Shown piece after piece: positions 62,024 through 64,000 of a DNA stretch of 64,000 bases; positions within the stretch are counted from its first letter, which is position 1; the number at the start of each line of letters is the position of its first letter. Origin of the DNA: SZUA-378 sp036652815 (lineage in GTDB: Bacteria; Bacillota; Clostridia; Lachnospirales; Lachnospiraceae); NCBI GenBank assembly GCA_036652815.1, contig JAVVVE010000007.1, positions 1-64,000 on the forward strand, given 5' to 3'. Under the pieces are notes generated by a model that saw nothing but the letters and a program-made list of their open reading frames with translations, searched no databases and was not told where the DNA came from. The position numbers and the translations under genes are program-made.

Positions 62024-63079
62024 TCACTGCACGATCTGCACCTGTGCAATCTGATTTGCCTGTATATCAAACTGGAACACACCATGCCCATGCCCATGTT
62101 CTACCAGATAATAATGGTTCTGAAAGGTCGAGATGGCATAGGGCGTCCCGGGTGTCTCTCTGACAGATTCCAATTCATCATAAATATCTTCATAATCCCC
62201 TGCTTGTAGCTGTGTCAAATCGGTTGTTCTGATTATGGTAGCGGCATCTTGATTGCCCTCTTTATCCGTTGAAACAGTCAGATAATAATATTTTCCAATC
62301 GGGTAAACTTGTACTAAACCGGCTATCTCATCCGGAACCGGATACGTATGTGTGACTTCTAATGCCGGAAAACTGGTTTGCACAATCAGCCCATTGGTAG
62401 CGGGGAAATATGCCTTATCACCGTCAATCGTAAAAGAACGACAGTATGTGTCTTGCATCAGGGGAATCTCCTTCACATCTACCACAGACACACTGTCATC
62501 ATCCGCGGTTTTGAGTACATAAAGCTCTCCTGTCATAGAACTGAGTACATAGAACGCTTCGCTGGCATCATCATAGATCATATAGTGTGGTCTTGTACCC
62601 ACCGATGTTAAAGTCTGTGTATGAATAAATTTATCTGCCTTTTTTTGATATACCAATATTCTGTGATTCTCTGTATCATCTATAAGGTATACACTGCCGT
62701 CACTTACTATGGTATGTCCTCTATTCATCTTGTCCGTCATAACGTACCACTCTGTCAGAGGTACCTGCAGATTCTCACTATAGATGACCTGATTGTGATA
62801 GCAATCCACGATGAAATAAAGTCCATCTATATATTTAACATCTGTAGGTACGCTTAATGCACCCTGTACATTATGCGGCACTTCCATATTCTGTATCTGT
62901 GCATCACTTATCTCGGGTTCTGTAATGCTATTGACCTGCGCTATTTTTTCTTCCACCTTGAGACCTGTTTCCTCAGCCGTCGGCATCCCGGTCTGGGTAC
63001 TTATCTTTACCACACTGCAGGATGTGACTATGATTGTAAACAGCAGGCAGCAAAATATTATTTCTATTTTTCTCATCAT
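62024..63079 (-). CDS. Lipoprotein with predicted beta-propeller, unknown function
   Basis: 351 residues. Lipobox VTSC (Cys21), a short linker (about 22-70), then repeats of beta strands that look like an NHL/YVTN-type propeller: VPTDVKYIDGLYFIVDCYHNQVIYS, GHTIVSDGSVYLIDDTENHRILVYQ, RPHYMIYDDASEAFYVLSSMTGELYVL, GTPYAISTFQNHYYLVEHGHGHGVFQF. I do not recognise a named family. The ATG overlaps the mfd stop in an ATGA arrangement, so it is co-transcribed with mfd. Export to the outer face of the membrane is predicted. Confidence 0.8.
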   Translation of the reverse strand: MMRKIEIIFCCLLFTIIVTSCSVVKISTQTGMPTAEETGLKVEEKIAQVNSITEPEISDAQIQNMEVPHNVQGALSVPTDVKYIDGLYFIVDCYHNQVIYSENLQVPLTEWYVMTDKMNRGHTIVSDGSVYLIDDTENHRILVYQKKADKFIHTQTLTSVGTRPHYMIYDDASEAFYVLSSMTGELYVLKTADDDSVSVVDVKEIPLMQDTYCRSFTIDGDKAYFPATNGLIVQTSFPALEVTHTYPVPDEIAGLVQVYPIGKYYYLTVSTDKEGNQDAATIIRTTDLTQLQAGDYEDIYDELESVRETPGTPYAISTFQNHYYLVEHGHGHGVFQFDIQANQIAQVQIVQ

Positions 63080-64000
63080 TTATTTACCAGTATCTCCATA
63101 TCCACCAATAATCTTTCTGTTAATGCCAATAACTGCTCTGCATCTTTTTCCACAACACCACACTTCTTATAACGATAGAAAAAGCAAGGAACTCCTTTCG
63201 GATTAAATTGTAATTTCCCTTTGTGCTGTGCCAGCAGTTCCGGTATTTTGGCAACTTCCAGCGCCGCATTTTCCAACATGGTAAATTGTAATGTCTCACT
63301 CTTCCCTTTGACCTCTGCAATATACAACCGATGTGCCCTGACACGAATCAATGCAATACGTAATAAGTTCTCTACTGATTTCGGTGTCGTTCCGAAACGA
63401 TCCAGAAGTTCTTCTTTCATATCATCACATTCTGCCTGATTCTCAATCCCGGCGATTCGTTTGTAGATATCTAATTTTTGAATCTCATTCAAGATATATT
63501 CCGGTGGAATATAAGCATCCACATCCACTTCAACCGTTGTATTAAAGTCCTCTTTGAGATCGATACCTTTCTGTTTTTTAACAGCTTCATTGAGCATCTT
63601 GCAATAGAGATCATAGCCGACGGCTTCCATATGTCCATGTTGTTTCGCACCCAGAATATTACCCGCACCCCGAATCTCCAGATCACGCATCGCTATCTTA
63701 AATCCACTGCCAAGATCGGTAAATTCTTTAATCGCCTGCAGCCTCTTCTCTGCTACTTCCTTAAGCATCTTATCTTTTCTATACATGAGGAATGCATAGG
63801 CAGTTCGGTTAGAACGACCCACACGACCTCTAAGCTGATAGAGCTGAGACAGGCCCATATTATCGGAATCATGGATAATCATCGTATTAACATTGGCAAT
63901 ATCCAATCCTGTCTCTATAATCGTTGTGGAAACCAGAACATCAATCTCTCCATTGATGAAATCATACATGATACGTTCCAGTTCATGTTCCTTCATCTGA
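63076..64000 (-). CDS. mfd: Transcription-repair coupling factor Mfd, C-terminal part, 5' end outside window
   Basis: Couples stalled RNA polymerase to nucleotide excision repair. The part seen begins within the second RecA-like motor (VLVSTTIIETGLDIANVNTMIIHDSDNMGLSQLYQLRGRVGRSNRTAYAFLMY) and continues with the TRG motif region (KRLQAIKEFTDLGSGFKIAMRDLEIRGAGNILGAKQHGHMEAVGYDLYCKML) and domain 7 (VDAYIPPEYILNEIQKLDIYKRIA). The frame is open to the window edge, with Gln before the first visible Met as in GQM of the family. Its stop overlaps the start of the lipoprotein gene. Confidence 0.96.
   Translation of the reverse strand, partial: QMKEHELERIMYDFINGEIDVLVSTTIIETGLDIANVNTMIIHDSDNMGLSQLYQLRGRVGRSNRTAYAFLMYRKDKMLKEVAEKRLQAIKEFTDLGSGFKIAMRDLEIRGAGNILGAKQHGHMEAVGYDLYCKMLNEAVKKQKGIDLKEDFNTTVEVDVDAYIPPEYILNEIQKLDIYKRIAGIENQAECDDMKEELLDRFGTTPKSVENLLRIALIRVRAHRLYIAEVKGKSETLQFTMLENAALEVAKIPELLAQHKGKLQFNPKGVPCFFYRYKKCGVVEKDAEQLLALTERLLVDMEILVNK

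Noticed and set aside
1..64000. Search for insertion sequences, prophage, CRISPR arrays, rRNA and tRNA genes
   Set aside because: I saw no transposase, integrase, regularly spaced repeats, or tRNA-like GTTCGAATC arm with matching acceptor stem anywhere in the window by reading alone.

Overview
The window looks like a chromosome segment of an anaerobic, fermenting, spore-forming and probably motile member of the Clostridia, most likely a Lachnospiraceae-type organism (inference). The evidence is low-to-medium GC DNA, strong AGGAGG-type ribosome binding sites, pyruvate formate-lyase with a clostridial 2[4Fe-4S] ferredoxin, the sporulation genes sipL, spoIID, a spoIIQ-like gene and spoVT, promoters of the sigma-E type, two promoters of the motility sigma-D type, and a T-box element in front of ileS. 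I see no prophage, insertion sequence, CRISPR array, rRNA or tRNA gene.

Layout. 1-3.1 kb: end of pflB, then pflA and ferredoxin on the plus strand. 3.1-8.9 kb (minus): a MerR-type regulator, the gdpP-rplI-dnaB operon, and mtnA. 9.0-24.8 kb is the carbohydrate region: a plus-strand operon with binding protein, two permeases and a GH2 beta-galactosidase; a minus-strand second ABC importer divergent from an AraC regulator and a GH95-like glycosidase; then kdgK and an eda-VOC fusion under a divergent IclR regulator. Neither importer has its own ATPase. 24.9-33 kb: NlpC/P60 hydrolase and FKBP-type lipoprotein, cardiolipin synthase, a small membrane protein, murI, ispE, a GntR regulator. 33-38.5 kb: a sigma-D gene of unknown function, sipL, and pyrC-pyrK-pyrD. 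38.5-46.7 kb: a PrcB-like lipoprotein, plsC, an operon of a GH9-like lipoprotein, ddl and murF, spoIIQ-like and spoIID, and a protein with EF-hand-like loops. 46.9-55 kb (minus): an aconitase-superfamily hydratase, glgP and ileS. 55.2-58 kb (plus): an MFS transporter and pncB. 58-64 kb (minus): a HEAT-methyltransferase, threonine aldolase, spoVT, a ParE-type toxin-antitoxin pair, a lipoprotein and the 3' half of mfd.

How the genes work together: the carbohydrate region imports oligosaccharides, hydrolyses galactosides and possibly fucosides, and sends 2-keto-3-deoxygluconate to pyruvate and glyceraldehyde 3-phosphate; pflB/pflA and ferredoxin serve fermentative pyruvate and electron metabolism. 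The murI, ddl, murF, SpoIID and NlpC/P60 genes serve wall synthesis and remodelling.

The signals I find most worth following are: (a) two proteins without signal peptides (33.2 kb and 45.7 kb) that each have a sigma-D-type promoter, the second with a terminator between promoter and gene; (b) a very short T-box leader of ileS without a recognisable Stem I; (c) a GH9-like lipoprotein that lacks both catalytic motifs and is operonic with ddl-murF.
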